A stretch of 64,000 bases of DNA from the NCBI RefSeq assembly GCF_020805785.1, contig NZ_JAJGZV010000002.1:806001-870000 (forward strand). The letters run 5' to 3'. Position numbers and translations under genes: made by a program. This DNA is from Flavobacterium chungbukense (GTDB lineage Bacteria; Bacteroidota; Bacteroidia; Flavobacteriales; Flavobacteriaceae). A model generated the notes under the pieces. The model had not been told where the DNA came from. It worked only from the letters and a program-made list of their open reading frames with translations, and ran no database searches. This document shows, piece by piece, positions 18,925 through 27,249 of this stretch; position 1 is the stretch's first letter; every line of letters starts with the position of its first letter.

Positions 18925-20781
18925 ATGAAAAAAATACTTTACACCTTAGCTCTAGCGGTTACATTTTGGAGCTGTAAAACAGGAAGCACTGGTGCCGCAA
19001 AAAGCAATACGGTAGAAGTTAATATCAATCTAACCGACGTTAAAGACGATAAAGTACTGGTAACGGTAACGCCACCAGCAATTAAAACTGATGAAATTGT
19101 TTATAGTATTCCGAAAACAGTTCCTGGAACTTATTCTACAGATAATTACGGAAAATATGCTGAAGATTTTAAAGCATTTGATGCTAAAGGAACTGCATTG
19201 ACTGTAAAAAGATTAGACGACAACTCTTGGTCAATTTCTAATGCTAAGACCTTAAAGAAAATTACTTATTTAGTAAACGATACTTTTGATACTGAAAAAG
19301 GAACTGGATTTGGCAATGACGATGTTTTTTCTCCAGCAGGAACTAACATTGATGCAGGCAAAAACTTCATGTTAAATACTCATGGATTTGTTGGATATTT
19401 TCAAGATAAACTAGACGTCCCTTACAAAGTTACCATTACTCATCCTGAAACACTATGGGGCGCAACTTCTATGACTGATGAAGATGCTAGTAACACTTCA
19501 GATGTATTTTCAACTTCTCGTTATGCCATTTTAGTAGAAAATCCAATTATGTATGCCAAACCAGATTACACTACTTTTAATGTAAATGGAATGGATATTT
19601 TGATTGCTGTTTATTCTCCAACCGGAAAATTTACTGCAGAAAGCATAACGCCAGAAATGAAAACCATGATGACGGCGCAGAAAAACTTTTTAGGAAAAGT
19701 AAATTCTACTAAAAAATATACTGTTTTATTGTACTTATCAAGCATGGCAAAAGATGATGCTCACGGCTTCGGAGCTTTAGAACATCCTACTGCTACAACG
19801 GTAGTTTTACCAGAATCAATGCCAAAAGAAAAATTGGTAGAATCTATGAAAGATGTTGTTTCGCATGAATTCTTCCACATTGTTACGCCATTGACCATTC
19901 ACTCAAAAGAAATTCAGTTCTTTGATTATAATGCTCCAAAAATGTCTGAGCATTTATGGATGTATGAAGGTGTAACAGAATATTTTGCTAATCTTTTCCA
20001 AATCAATCAAGGTTTGATTGATGAAGCTGAATTTTACACTCGTATTGCAGATAAAATAGATCAAGCAAAAGGATTAGACGATACCATGTCATTTACTTTA
20101 ATGAGTAAAAATGTACTAGAGCAACCTTATAAAGATCAATATTTAAATGTGTATCAGAAAGGAGCTTTAATCGGTATGTGTATTGATATTATCATTAGAG
20201 AAAAAAGTAATGGAGAAAGAGGTATCTTGGATTTAATGCACAAATTATCTGATGAATATGGTGTTGAAAAACCATTTAACGATAACGAATTGTTTGCTAA
20301 AATTACATCATTAACATATCCTGAAGTTGGAGAATTCTTAAACAAATATGTAGCGGGAACGACTCCAATTCCTTACGATTTTTATTTAGCTAAAGTTGGT
20401 GTTACAAAAGCTACAGAGAAAAAACCTGGAAATCCTTTCATAAAAGGTCAAACTCCAAATGTTACGATCGATAAAGCAACAAAAGAAATTACTGTTCGCC
20501 CTGAGTCAGAATCAATTGAATTCTTTAAAAGCCTTAACTTAAAAGGTGGCGATAAAATTTTAACGGTAAACAGCAAATCATACAATTTAGATAACATTTA
20601 TGATTTGATTACAGAAAGTGAAAACTGGAAAGAAAACGATCCAATTACACTGAAAATAAAACGTGGTACTAAAGAAGAAACAATTAAAGGAACTGTAAAA
20701 TTACCATACGAAGAAGCAGAAACTTTTAAAGCAACTGATGCTTCAAAAGACAAACTTAAAAATGCATGGTTAAAAGGATAA
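18925..20781 (+). CDS. M61 family metallopeptidase (glycyl aminopeptidase type) with PDZ domain
   Basis: 618 aa lipoprotein (lipobox FWSCKTG). An N-terminal beta domain precedes the zinc site VVSHEFFHIVTPL (HExxH). The third ligand Glu is in EHLWMYEGVTEYFANLF, about 50 residues later. A PDZ-like region lies near residues 515-590 (ESIEFFKSLNLKGGDKILTV). M61 enzymes release N-terminal Gly or Ala from peptides; here the enzyme is probably on the periplasmic face. Monocistronic. Confidence 0.9.
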   Translation: MKKILYTLALAVTFWSCKTGSTGAAKSNTVEVNINLTDVKDDKVLVTVTPPAIKTDEIVYSIPKTVPGTYSTDNYGKYAEDFKAFDAKGTALTVKRLDDNSWSISNAKTLKKITYLVNDTFDTEKGTGFGNDDVFSPAGTNIDAGKNFMLNTHGFVGYFQDKLDVPYKVTITHPETLWGATSMTDEDASNTSDVFSTSRYAILVENPIMYAKPDYTTFNVNGMDILIAVYSPTGKFTAESITPEMKTMMTAQKNFLGKVNSTKKYTVLLYLSSMAKDDAHGFGALEHPTATTVVLPESMPKEKLVESMKDVVSHEFFHIVTPLTIHSKEIQFFDYNAPKMSEHLWMYEGVTEYFANLFQINQGLIDEAEFYTRIADKIDQAKGLDDTMSFTLMSKNVLEQPYKDQYLNVYQKGALIGMCIDIIIREKSNGERGILDLMHKLSDEYGVEKPFNDNELFAKITSLTYPEVGEFLNKYVAGTTPIPYDFYLAKVGVTKATEKKPGNPFIKGQTPNVTIDKATKEITVRPESESIEFFKSLNLKGGDKILTVNSKSYNLDNIYDLITESENWKENDPITLKIKRGTKEETIKGTVKLPYEEAETFKATDASKDKLKNAWLKG

Positions 20782-20790
20782 TTTCTTTTA

Positions 20791-20840
20791 AACTCATAAA
20801 AAAAAACCGACAAGTGATTGTCGGTTTTTTTTTATGAGTT
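20791..20840. terminator. Long bidirectional terminator
   Basis: Inner stem AACCGACAA/TTGTCGGTT, extended outwards through A/T runs to AACTCAT and ATGAGTT, ending just after the M61 gene. Confidence 0.85.
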
Positions 20841-20845
20841 TAGTT

Positions 20846-20920
20846 TTGTCAGACTGAACGAAGTCGAAGTCCCCACGCTGTGATTGGCTTGCGGGGCTTC
20901 GACTTCGCTCAGCCTGACAA
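20846..20920. repeat. Dispersed inverted repeat with GACTTCGCTCAG arms (family E)
   Basis: Left arm TTGTCAGACTGAACGAAGTC and right arm GACTTCGCTCAGCCTGACAA enclose a G+C-rich centre with CCCC and GGGG. A relative lies at 55159-55216. Its base composition is clearly unlike the surrounding DNA. Confidence 0.8.
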
Positions 20921-20973
20921 TATTGTATCTCAACTTTGTCAAAGTTTAAAACTTTGACAAAGCTTTTAAAATC

Positions 20974-21417
20974 TTACTTCTTTACAGGAAATTTCCAGTC
21001 AAATTCATCTTTATCATTGATGATAGCGCCAATCTCAAATTTCACCACTTCATCATACTCTGTTTGAAGAATAAACCAATTGTCTTCGTTGAAGTAATTT
21101 TCGAACGTATCAAAAGTTTCCTGATTGAATTTCGTAATACCTTTTGTTGCTAAATCTTTCTTCACATCAGCAATTTTTCTTCCGATTAATTTGAATCCGA
21201 AAATTTCTAGATCATTGCTTGAAGCTACAAGATAACCCAATTTTAAATCTTCTTCTTCATAAAATGTCAATCTGATTTTGTGTGCATTATAAACAAAAAT
21301 CACATTATCATCTTCATCTTTATAATTTTTATCAGGTTTTCCTAAAGCAGCTGTTACATCATTCTGCTTCATTCCGAAAAGCAATTTATCAATTCCTGAT
21401 TTTAAATTTATTTTCAT
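20974..21417 (-). CDS. Hypothetical cytoplasmic protein
   Basis: 147 aa from the ATG at 21417 (MKINLKSGIDKLLFGMKQND). An upstream in-frame Met would add 45 residues encoded by a dispersed repeat, so the shorter start is chosen. The pattern SGIDKLLFGMKQNDVTAALG is like the start of SmpA/OmlA-type or DUF-type proteins, where a G-x-x-x-x-D-V loop begins the fold, but there is no signal peptide. Acidic, mixed alpha/beta. Function unknown. Confidence 0.65.
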   Translation of the reverse strand: MKINLKSGIDKLLFGMKQNDVTAALGKPDKNYKDEDDNVIFVYNAHKIRLTFYEEEDLKLGYLVASSNDLEIFGFKLIGRKIADVKKDLATKGITKFNQETFDTFENYFNEDNWFILQTEYDEVVKFEIGAIINDKDEFDWKFPVKK

Positions 21418-21465
21418 ATTTCGTTTTTCTTTATTTGAAATGCAAATTTCGTGAAGTTTTTTGTT

Positions 21466-21579
21466 GTTCCGCCACGAATTGCACAAATTTTCTTGAATTT
21501 TAATTTTGCTCTTTCTCAGGGTGATAATTACTAAAAGAAAAAAACTTAGCACCTCAGAATCTTAGAACCTCAGTACCTT
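21466..21579. repeat. Repeat remnants: one CACGAATT arm and one CTAAG arm
   Basis: GCCACGAATTGCACAAATTT near 21471 is a single family C arm. CTTAGCACCTCAGAATCTTA from 21545 is a single family A arm that reaches the stop codon of the GH92 gene. Confidence 0.6.
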
Positions 21580-23906
21580 TAATATTTCTTTTTATTCGGT
21601 TTACTCGTCATGTAAAAAGTAATTTTTCCTCCATTTATAAGATCTTCGTGCTTTAAGAAAGGTTTAGAAACTTCTTTTCCATTTAAAAGTACTTTCGAAA
21701 CAAATACATTTTTATCCGATTGATTGACTGTTGCAACTTCAAACGTTTTTCCGTTTTCTAAGTTTAAAATTGCATTTTTTATCAGTGGACTTCCTAAAGC
21801 ATATTCGTCAGAACCTGGCGCAACAGGATAAAACCCTAAACTGCTAAAAATATACCAAGCACTCATTTGTCCAAAATCATCGTTTCCGCCTAAACCATCA
21901 GTACCGTTTCTGTACATTTTTTTCAAAATCATTCTGATTTTATCTTGCGATTTCCAAGGCGAATCGGTCCAATTGTATAAATAAACAACGTGGTGAGAAG
22001 GCTCATTTCCATGAACATAGTTTCCTATAATTCCGTCTCTTGTAATGTCTTCTGTATTTTCAAAATATTTGTCAGGAAGATGCATATTGAATAATGAATC
22101 TAAACGAACTTTGAACTTTTCGTTTCCTCCCATCATTTTAATCATATCAGCAGGATCTTGAGGAACATACAAACTATAATTCCATGAATTTCCTTCAATA
22201 AATCCTTGTCCATGCGTATCAAGTGGATCAAATTCTTTTTTGAAAGTGCCGTCATTTAATTTTGGACGCATGAAACCTGTTTTTTCATCGTAAACATTTT
22301 TATAATTTTTAGATCTTGCGATGAATTCATTATAAATATTCATTTTTCCTAATTTCTTTGCAGCCTGCGCAATTGCCCAGTCGTCATAGGCATACTCTAA
22401 AGTTTTAGAAACCGAAGAACCATTTTTATCCTCTGGAACATATCCTTTATCCATATAAAATTCCAATCCATCGTAATAAGGTACTTTTGCAGTATTGACA
22501 CAAGCTTGAAGCGCTTTTTCGGCATCAAAACTAATATTCCCTTTTACAATCGCATCTGCCACAACCGAAACCGAATGATAACCAATCATGCACCAATTTT
22601 CGTTGGCGTAATGCGACCAGATCGGCAACATTTTATGCACACTTTGATCTGAATGAGCTAACATTGAACTTACCATATCGGCGTTTCTTTTGGGCTGTAC
22701 AATATTAAATAAAGGATGCAAAGCACGATAAGTATCCCAAAGTGAATAACTGGTATAATTGGTGAAGTTTTCCGCTTTATGCACATTCATATCTAGGCCT
22801 TTATAATTTCGATCCAAATCCATGTATTCTGTCGGGCCCAAAAAGGCATGATACATTGCCGTGTAAAAATTAACTAAATCTTCTTTTTGAATCGTTTCAA
22901 CTTGAACTTTATTCAATTCTTTGTTCCAAACTTCCTGACTTTGTTTTTTTACCTTTTCGAAATCCCAACTCGGAATTTCTTTTTTCATATTTTCTAATGC
23001 TCCCGCTGAACTTACAGGCGAAAGCGCCATTTTAATTTTGATTTTTTCGCCTTCATTGGTATCAAAGTCAAAGAACAATTTTAGGTTTTGTCCTGCCATT
23101 TCTGGAAAGTTTTTTGTTTGATCAAATCTTCCCCAAAAACCTCTGTAAACACTTTTTTCTAGAGGTGCCTGTCCGTAACTTTTAATAGGTTTATTGAAAG
23201 ACATTGCAAAATAAACCGTTCTAGTCCTCGCCCATCCGTTTGTTTGACGGTACCCCGTTATTAACGTATCATTTTCTATCCTTACAAAAGTCCAAACGTT
23301 TTTTTTATCATAATTGTAAATTCCAGAAGTCAAATCTAAAATAATATGAGCTTCATTAGACTTTGGAAAAGTATATTGATGCATTCCAACACGAGTTGTT
23401 GCCGTCAATTCTGCTTTAATTTTATGATCTTCTAGAAAAACGCTATAATACGCTGGTTCTGCTTTTTCTGTAGAATGTGAAAATGCTGATCTGTAACCCG
23501 ACTGTGGTTTTGAAGCAATACCTGGATTTAATTGCAGTTTTCCTGTTGTTGGCATGATTAAGAAATCTCCCAAATCAGAATGTCCTGTTCCACTAAAATG
23601 AGTATGACTAAAACCTACAATCGTTTTATCTTCGTATTGATAACCTGCACAGTATTTGTAAACTTCACCATTATATTTTCCATTTAATCCGTAAGCGATT
23701 GTATCGGTTTCTGGACTTAACTGCACGCTCCCAAAAGGCACGGTTGCGCCAGGATATGTATGTCCCATTTTTGCTGTTCCAATCATTGGATCAACGTATT
23801 GGATTAGATTTTTTTGATCGCTGTTTTTTTTCTGTGCATTTGTAGAAATAGAAAAAGCAAATAACAATGCTCCAGCTACAAAACAAAAAGGAGTTTTTTG
23901 CAACAT
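21579..23906 (-). CDS. GH92 family alpha-mannosidase
   Basis: 775 aa with a signal peptide (ending STNAQK). GH92 landmarks: YVDPMIGTAKMGHTYPGATV at the N-terminus, FSHTHFSGTGHSDLGDFLIM, and near the C-terminus GGNDDFGQMSAWYIFSSLGF. These calcium-dependent exo-enzymes remove alpha-linked mannose, often from N-glycans, by inversion. Periplasmic or surface location is expected. No SusC/SusD pair lies nearby, so it is not part of an obvious polysaccharide utilisation locus. Confidence 0.93.
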   Translation of the reverse strand: MLQKTPFCFVAGALLFAFSISTNAQKKNSDQKNLIQYVDPMIGTAKMGHTYPGATVPFGSVQLSPETDTIAYGLNGKYNGEVYKYCAGYQYEDKTIVGFSHTHFSGTGHSDLGDFLIMPTTGKLQLNPGIASKPQSGYRSAFSHSTEKAEPAYYSVFLEDHKIKAELTATTRVGMHQYTFPKSNEAHIILDLTSGIYNYDKKNVWTFVRIENDTLITGYRQTNGWARTRTVYFAMSFNKPIKSYGQAPLEKSVYRGFWGRFDQTKNFPEMAGQNLKLFFDFDTNEGEKIKIKMALSPVSSAGALENMKKEIPSWDFEKVKKQSQEVWNKELNKVQVETIQKEDLVNFYTAMYHAFLGPTEYMDLDRNYKGLDMNVHKAENFTNYTSYSLWDTYRALHPLFNIVQPKRNADMVSSMLAHSDQSVHKMLPIWSHYANENWCMIGYHSVSVVADAIVKGNISFDAEKALQACVNTAKVPYYDGLEFYMDKGYVPEDKNGSSVSKTLEYAYDDWAIAQAAKKLGKMNIYNEFIARSKNYKNVYDEKTGFMRPKLNDGTFKKEFDPLDTHGQGFIEGNSWNYSLYVPQDPADMIKMMGGNEKFKVRLDSLFNMHLPDKYFENTEDITRDGIIGNYVHGNEPSHHVVYLYNWTDSPWKSQDKIRMILKKMYRNGTDGLGGNDDFGQMSAWYIFSSLGFYPVAPGSDEYALGSPLIKNAILNLENGKTFEVATVNQSDKNVFVSKVLLNGKEVSKPFLKHEDLINGGKITFYMTSKPNKKKY

Positions 23907-23986
23907 ATTAAGAAAGTCTTTTTTATAATTATTTTTAGTTTAGAAAATTACAATAAAATTTAAATTTTAAACCAAATACATTTGAA

Positions 23987-23994
23987 TATCTTTG
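23987..23994 (+). promoter_or_regulatory. Promoter -7 box
   Basis: TATCTTTG fits TAnnTTTG. It lies inside the longest open frame of the next gene and so favours the downstream start at 24018. Confidence 0.6.
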
Positions 23995-24017
23995 AAATGC
24001 AAAAAAATAAACGCCTG

Positions 24018-24641
24018 ATGAAAAAGTATATTTTACTTCTATTTTTAATTTACTCATTAACTGTATTTTCTCAAAAAACAGAAAGCTACAAGTTATCAAA
24101 AGAGCAAATTATTCAGAGAGAACTTAACGAAGTTTCAGATTTCCCGATTTACAAAGCAATTGAATTTCAAGATAAAAGCGGTATCTACGATTTAGTTTTT
24201 ACCGAAAATCAAAAAACAATTTCCAAAAAAGATACTTTAAATACCAAAATTCAAGCAATTTGCGTTATGAATGATCATGGCGGTTTCTTAGAAAAATGGA
24301 GAATTAATGATTTACTAGAAGATTATATTCCGAAAGAAACTACGCTTTGGTTTTGGACAAAATATTGCAGTACAAAAGATCTTGATGGAGACGGTTATAT
24401 TGATCCCGTTGTTGTTTATGGATCAAAAACTGAGTACGGAGAAATAAGACGTGTAAAGATTATTACCGTTTATAAAAATAAAAAATATGTAATCCGCGCT
24501 GTTGAATGTGATTTAGATGATTGCAGAAGTTTTAAAAAGGATCAAAATTGGAATATGCTTCCGCAGAAAATAAAAACTTACATCGATCAACTAGTTATAA
24601 GATTAAGAAAAGAACAGAATTTGCTTTTAAAAAATGGATAA
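24018..24641 (+). CDS. Exported protein of unknown function
   Basis: 207 aa from ATG 24018 (MKKYILLLFLIYSLTVFSQ is a signal peptide). The central part has WRINDLLEDYIPKETTLWF and a calcium-loop-like DLDGDGYIDPVVVYG. It is reminiscent of the Bacteroidota 'M949_RS01915 family' of secreted proteins, but I am not certain. No enzyme motif. It lies convergent to the membrane-protein gene at 24676. Confidence 0.65.
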   Translation: MKKYILLLFLIYSLTVFSQKTESYKLSKEQIIQRELNEVSDFPIYKAIEFQDKSGIYDLVFTENQKTISKKDTLNTKIQAICVMNDHGGFLEKWRINDLLEDYIPKETTLWFWTKYCSTKDLDGDGYIDPVVVYGSKTEYGEIRRVKIITVYKNKKYVIRAVECDLDDCRSFKKDQNWNMLPQKIKTYIDQLVIRLRKEQNLLLKNG

Positions 24642-24675
24642 AGAAATAATTGATAATTGATATTATTTTGAGAAC

Positions 24676-25215
24676 TCAGATTTTATCCTTTTTAAATTTA
24701 TTTTTAAATAGCATCTTTATTTGCCATGAAACTCCAAGAATAGCTCCGATTGCTCCTCCAGCGTAACTAAATTTATGCATTTCAGAAACTGCAATTAGAT
24801 TTTTCACATTTTTAATTGGAAGAGGAAAACAACAAGTTGACTCTAAACTTGAAAAACCTAGAAATCCATAACATAATCCTAGTAAACCGATTATTATTGT
24901 TGTAAGCAACATTATAATAACTGCTTCACTAATACTTTTTATCATTTCTTTTGTATTAGAACTAAAAAATCCGATAAAACCAAAGATAAAACCTGCATAT
25001 AAACCAATCCACCAAACAGTCCACACACCAATTATTGAAGCTGTTAATCTTGGTGTATTTCTGCCATATTCCACAAAACCAAATTTCTCAAACAGATATT
25101 CTGTAAAAAATTCTTCAGAAATTGTATACGTGAATTGATTGTGTAAAACTCCGAAAAGTGTAGCAATCAAAACACTTAAGAAGATAACACAAACAAAAAC
25201 AAGTGCTTTTTTCAT
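24676..25215 (-). CDS. Hypothetical membrane protein
   Basis: 179 aa with four hydrophobic segments (about residues 4-24, 62-85, 95-120 and 150-165). A Cys-rich stretch SLESTCCFPLPIKN lies between the third and fourth. No family recognised. It begins 24 bp after the next upstream gene on the same strand, so the two are likely co-transcribed. Confidence 0.6.
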   Translation of the reverse strand: MKKALVFVCVIFLSVLIATLFGVLHNQFTYTISEEFFTEYLFEKFGFVEYGRNTPRLTASIIGVWTVWWIGLYAGFIFGFIGFFSSNTKEMIKSISEAVIIMLLTTIIIGLLGLCYGFLGFSSLESTCCFPLPIKNVKNLIAVSEMHKFSYAGGAIGAILGVSWQIKMLFKNKFKKDKI

Positions 25216-25239
25216 TTTACATTTTATTATAAATGAAAA

Positions 25240-25596
25240 CTATTCGCTCATTTCATCATAACGCTCCGGAACTTGCGGATCGTAAAGTGGACATTTGAAT
25301 TCTTCCATGACATCTACTAATTTATTCATGGTTTTTCCTTCTGTTCCGTAGCAGTCAATTTTTACACTTTGAGGTGTTGTAATAACTTGAAATGCACCTT
25401 TTCCTTTTGGATTTTTCCAGCTGTTTTCATCCACTCTTTCCCAATCCGAAAAGACCGAATTAATTCTGTTTACAATTACTTCAATTTCAAGAACGACTAA
25501 ACCTTCTACTTCTTGTTGCTCTATAAGCGCTTCATAAACTTCCTGATTGTTCAAGTAGATTTCGTCTAGATATTTCCAAAAAAGTAATTCGTACAT
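25240..25596 (-). CDS. Hypothetical small cytoplasmic protein
   Basis: 118 aa, acidic, no signal or membrane segment. It starts MYELLFWKYLDEIYLNNQEV and ends DPQVPERYDEMSE. It resembles no family I can name. It forms a two-gene unit with the membrane protein at 24676. Confidence 0.6.
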   Translation of the reverse strand: MYELLFWKYLDEIYLNNQEVYEALIEQQEVEGLVVLEIEVIVNRINSVFSDWERVDENSWKNPKGKGAFQVITTPQSVKIDCYGTEGKTMNKLVDVMEEFKCPLYDPQVPERYDEMSE

Positions 25597-25612
25597 AGTA
25601 AAATATTTTTAA

Positions 25613-25675
25613 ACCATATAAGTGATATAAGTCCATATTTAAAAAACTAAACTGAACTTATATCACTTATATGGT
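25613..25675. repeat. Perfect 20-bp inverted repeat
   Basis: Arm ACCATATAAGTGATATAAGT and its exact reverse complement are separated by 23 bp. It lies between purM and the next minus-strand gene, 7 bp from the purM stop, and may act as its terminator on the minus strand (T-rich run after the stem). Confidence 0.8.
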
Positions 25676-25682
25676 TATTTTT

Positions 25683-26861
25683 TTAATAGTTGAATGTTCC
25701 GTATTCGCTGGTAATAGTCAGTTTCTTCTCTTCTGAAGCCTCTACTCTACCTACGATTTGAGCATCTACATTGAAAGATTTTGAGATTTCAATAATGTCT
25801 TGTGCTATATTTTCAGGAACATAAATTTCCATTCTATGACCGCAGTTGAATACTTGGTACATTTCTTTCCAATCCGTTTTTGATTGCTCTTGGATTAACT
25901 TAAACAATGGCGGAACTGGAAATAAATTGTCTTTTATGATGTGTAAATCTTTTACGAAATGTAAAATTTTAGTCTGAGCACCACCGCTGCAATGCACCAT
26001 ACCGTGAATATCTTCTGGAGTATATTTATCTAAAATTTTCTTAATAATTGGCGCGTAAGTTCTTGTTGGAGAAAGTACCAATTGTCCCGCATTAATTGGA
26101 CTATTTTCAACTTCATCAGTTAGGTTTACTTGTCCAGAATAAATCAATTCTTCTGGAACCGCTGCATCGTAACTTTCTGGATACTTTTTAGCCAAATATT
26201 TTCCGAAAACGTCATGACGTGCAGAAGTAAGTCCGTTACTTCCCATTCCACCGTTATAACCTTTTTCGTAAGTTGCTTGTCCAAAAGAAGCCAAACCAAC
26301 AATTACGTCTCCTGCTTTGATGTTTGCATTATCTACAACATCTGCACGTTTCATGCGAGCCGTAACAGTAGAATCTACAATAATAGTACGAACCACATCT
26401 CCAACATCGGCAGTTTCGCCTCCTGTAGAGTGGATCGTCACTCCAAAAGATTTTAATTCGTTGATTAATTCTTCTGTTCCGTTGATAATTGCCGAAATAA
26501 TATCGGCTGGAATTAGGTTTTTGTTTCTTCCAATAGTTGAAGAAAGCAAAATATTATCGGTTGCTCCAACACATAATAAATCGTCAATATTCATAATTAA
26601 CGCATCTTGAGCAATTCCTTTCCAAACAGACAAATCTCCTGTTTCTTTCCAGTACATATAAGCCAAAGATGACTTTGTACCTGCTCCATCGGCGTGCATA
26701 ATAAGACAGTGATCTGCATCTTGTGTCAAATAATCTGGAACAATTTTACAGAATGCCTGTGGAAATAAACCTTTGTCAATGTTTTTAATGGCGTTATGTA
26801 CGTCTTCTTTTGATGCCGAAACACCTCTTTGTGCGTACCTTTTGCTAGAATCTGAACTCAT
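25683..26861 (-). CDS. purM: AIR synthase / phosphoribosylformylglycinamidine cyclo-ligase
   Basis: 392 aa, the longer Bacteroidota form. ATP-dependent ring closure of FGAM to AIR in purine synthesis. Landmarks: MHADGAGTKSSLAYMYWKE, the substrate-binding GGETADVGDVVRT, GLASFGQATYEKGYNGGMGS, and HCSGGAQTKILHFV. It is monocistronic and followed by the inverted repeat at 25613. Confidence 0.92.
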   Translation of the reverse strand: MSSDSSKRYAQRGVSASKEDVHNAIKNIDKGLFPQAFCKIVPDYLTQDADHCLIMHADGAGTKSSLAYMYWKETGDLSVWKGIAQDALIMNIDDLLCVGATDNILLSSTIGRNKNLIPADIISAIINGTEELINELKSFGVTIHSTGGETADVGDVVRTIIVDSTVTARMKRADVVDNANIKAGDVIVGLASFGQATYEKGYNGGMGSNGLTSARHDVFGKYLAKKYPESYDAAVPEELIYSGQVNLTDEVENSPINAGQLVLSPTRTYAPIIKKILDKYTPEDIHGMVHCSGGAQTKILHFVKDLHIIKDNLFPVPPLFKLIQEQSKTDWKEMYQVFNCGHRMEIYVPENIAQDIIEISKSFNVDAQIVGRVEASEEKKLTITSEYGTFNY

Positions 26862-27249
26862 GAAAATTAGTTTGTGTTGATGTGGTGCAAAGATAATCCC
26901 TTTTTTTAATTCTTTAGCTTATTCGAATATTTGATTCATAAAAAAATCGGCAGATTGGAATATCGCCGATTTTTCACAGATTAAATTATGTTGGTTATTG
27001 TGGTATTTCTTGTTTATTTTCTTTAAATTCTTGATTAAAATTAGAAAACTTCCTCAAAGTCAGTTGCACTACTAGTAACTATTTTTAAAAACAACACTTT
27101 CTTTTCGATGAAATGCAAATTATCTCGATAAATTACAAATACGCTTCAAAAATTTTACAAGAATAAAACTACTTATTTAAGTTTCCTAAAATTTTATTTC
27201 ATAAAAAAAACCTGCCCAAACAGACAGGTTTTCAGAAAATTATATTCAA
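26862..27249. other. Intergenic region, 388 bp
   Basis: A hairpin AAAAATCGGC/GCCGATTTTT lies near 26941-26974. The terminator of the GSIII gene is at 27206-27234 (AAACCTG/CAGGTTT). The remaining 230 bp are A+T rich with no visible gene. Confidence 0.6.
27206..27234 (-). terminator. Terminator of the type III glutamine synthetase gene
   Basis: Arms AAAACCTG and CAGGTTTT with a T-run on the minus strand, 16 bp past the stop. Confidence 0.75.

Noticed and set aside
21418..21552. 45-residue N-terminal extension of the hypothetical protein at 20974
   Set aside because: It would translate dispersed repeat arms; the ATG at 21417 gives a compact protein.
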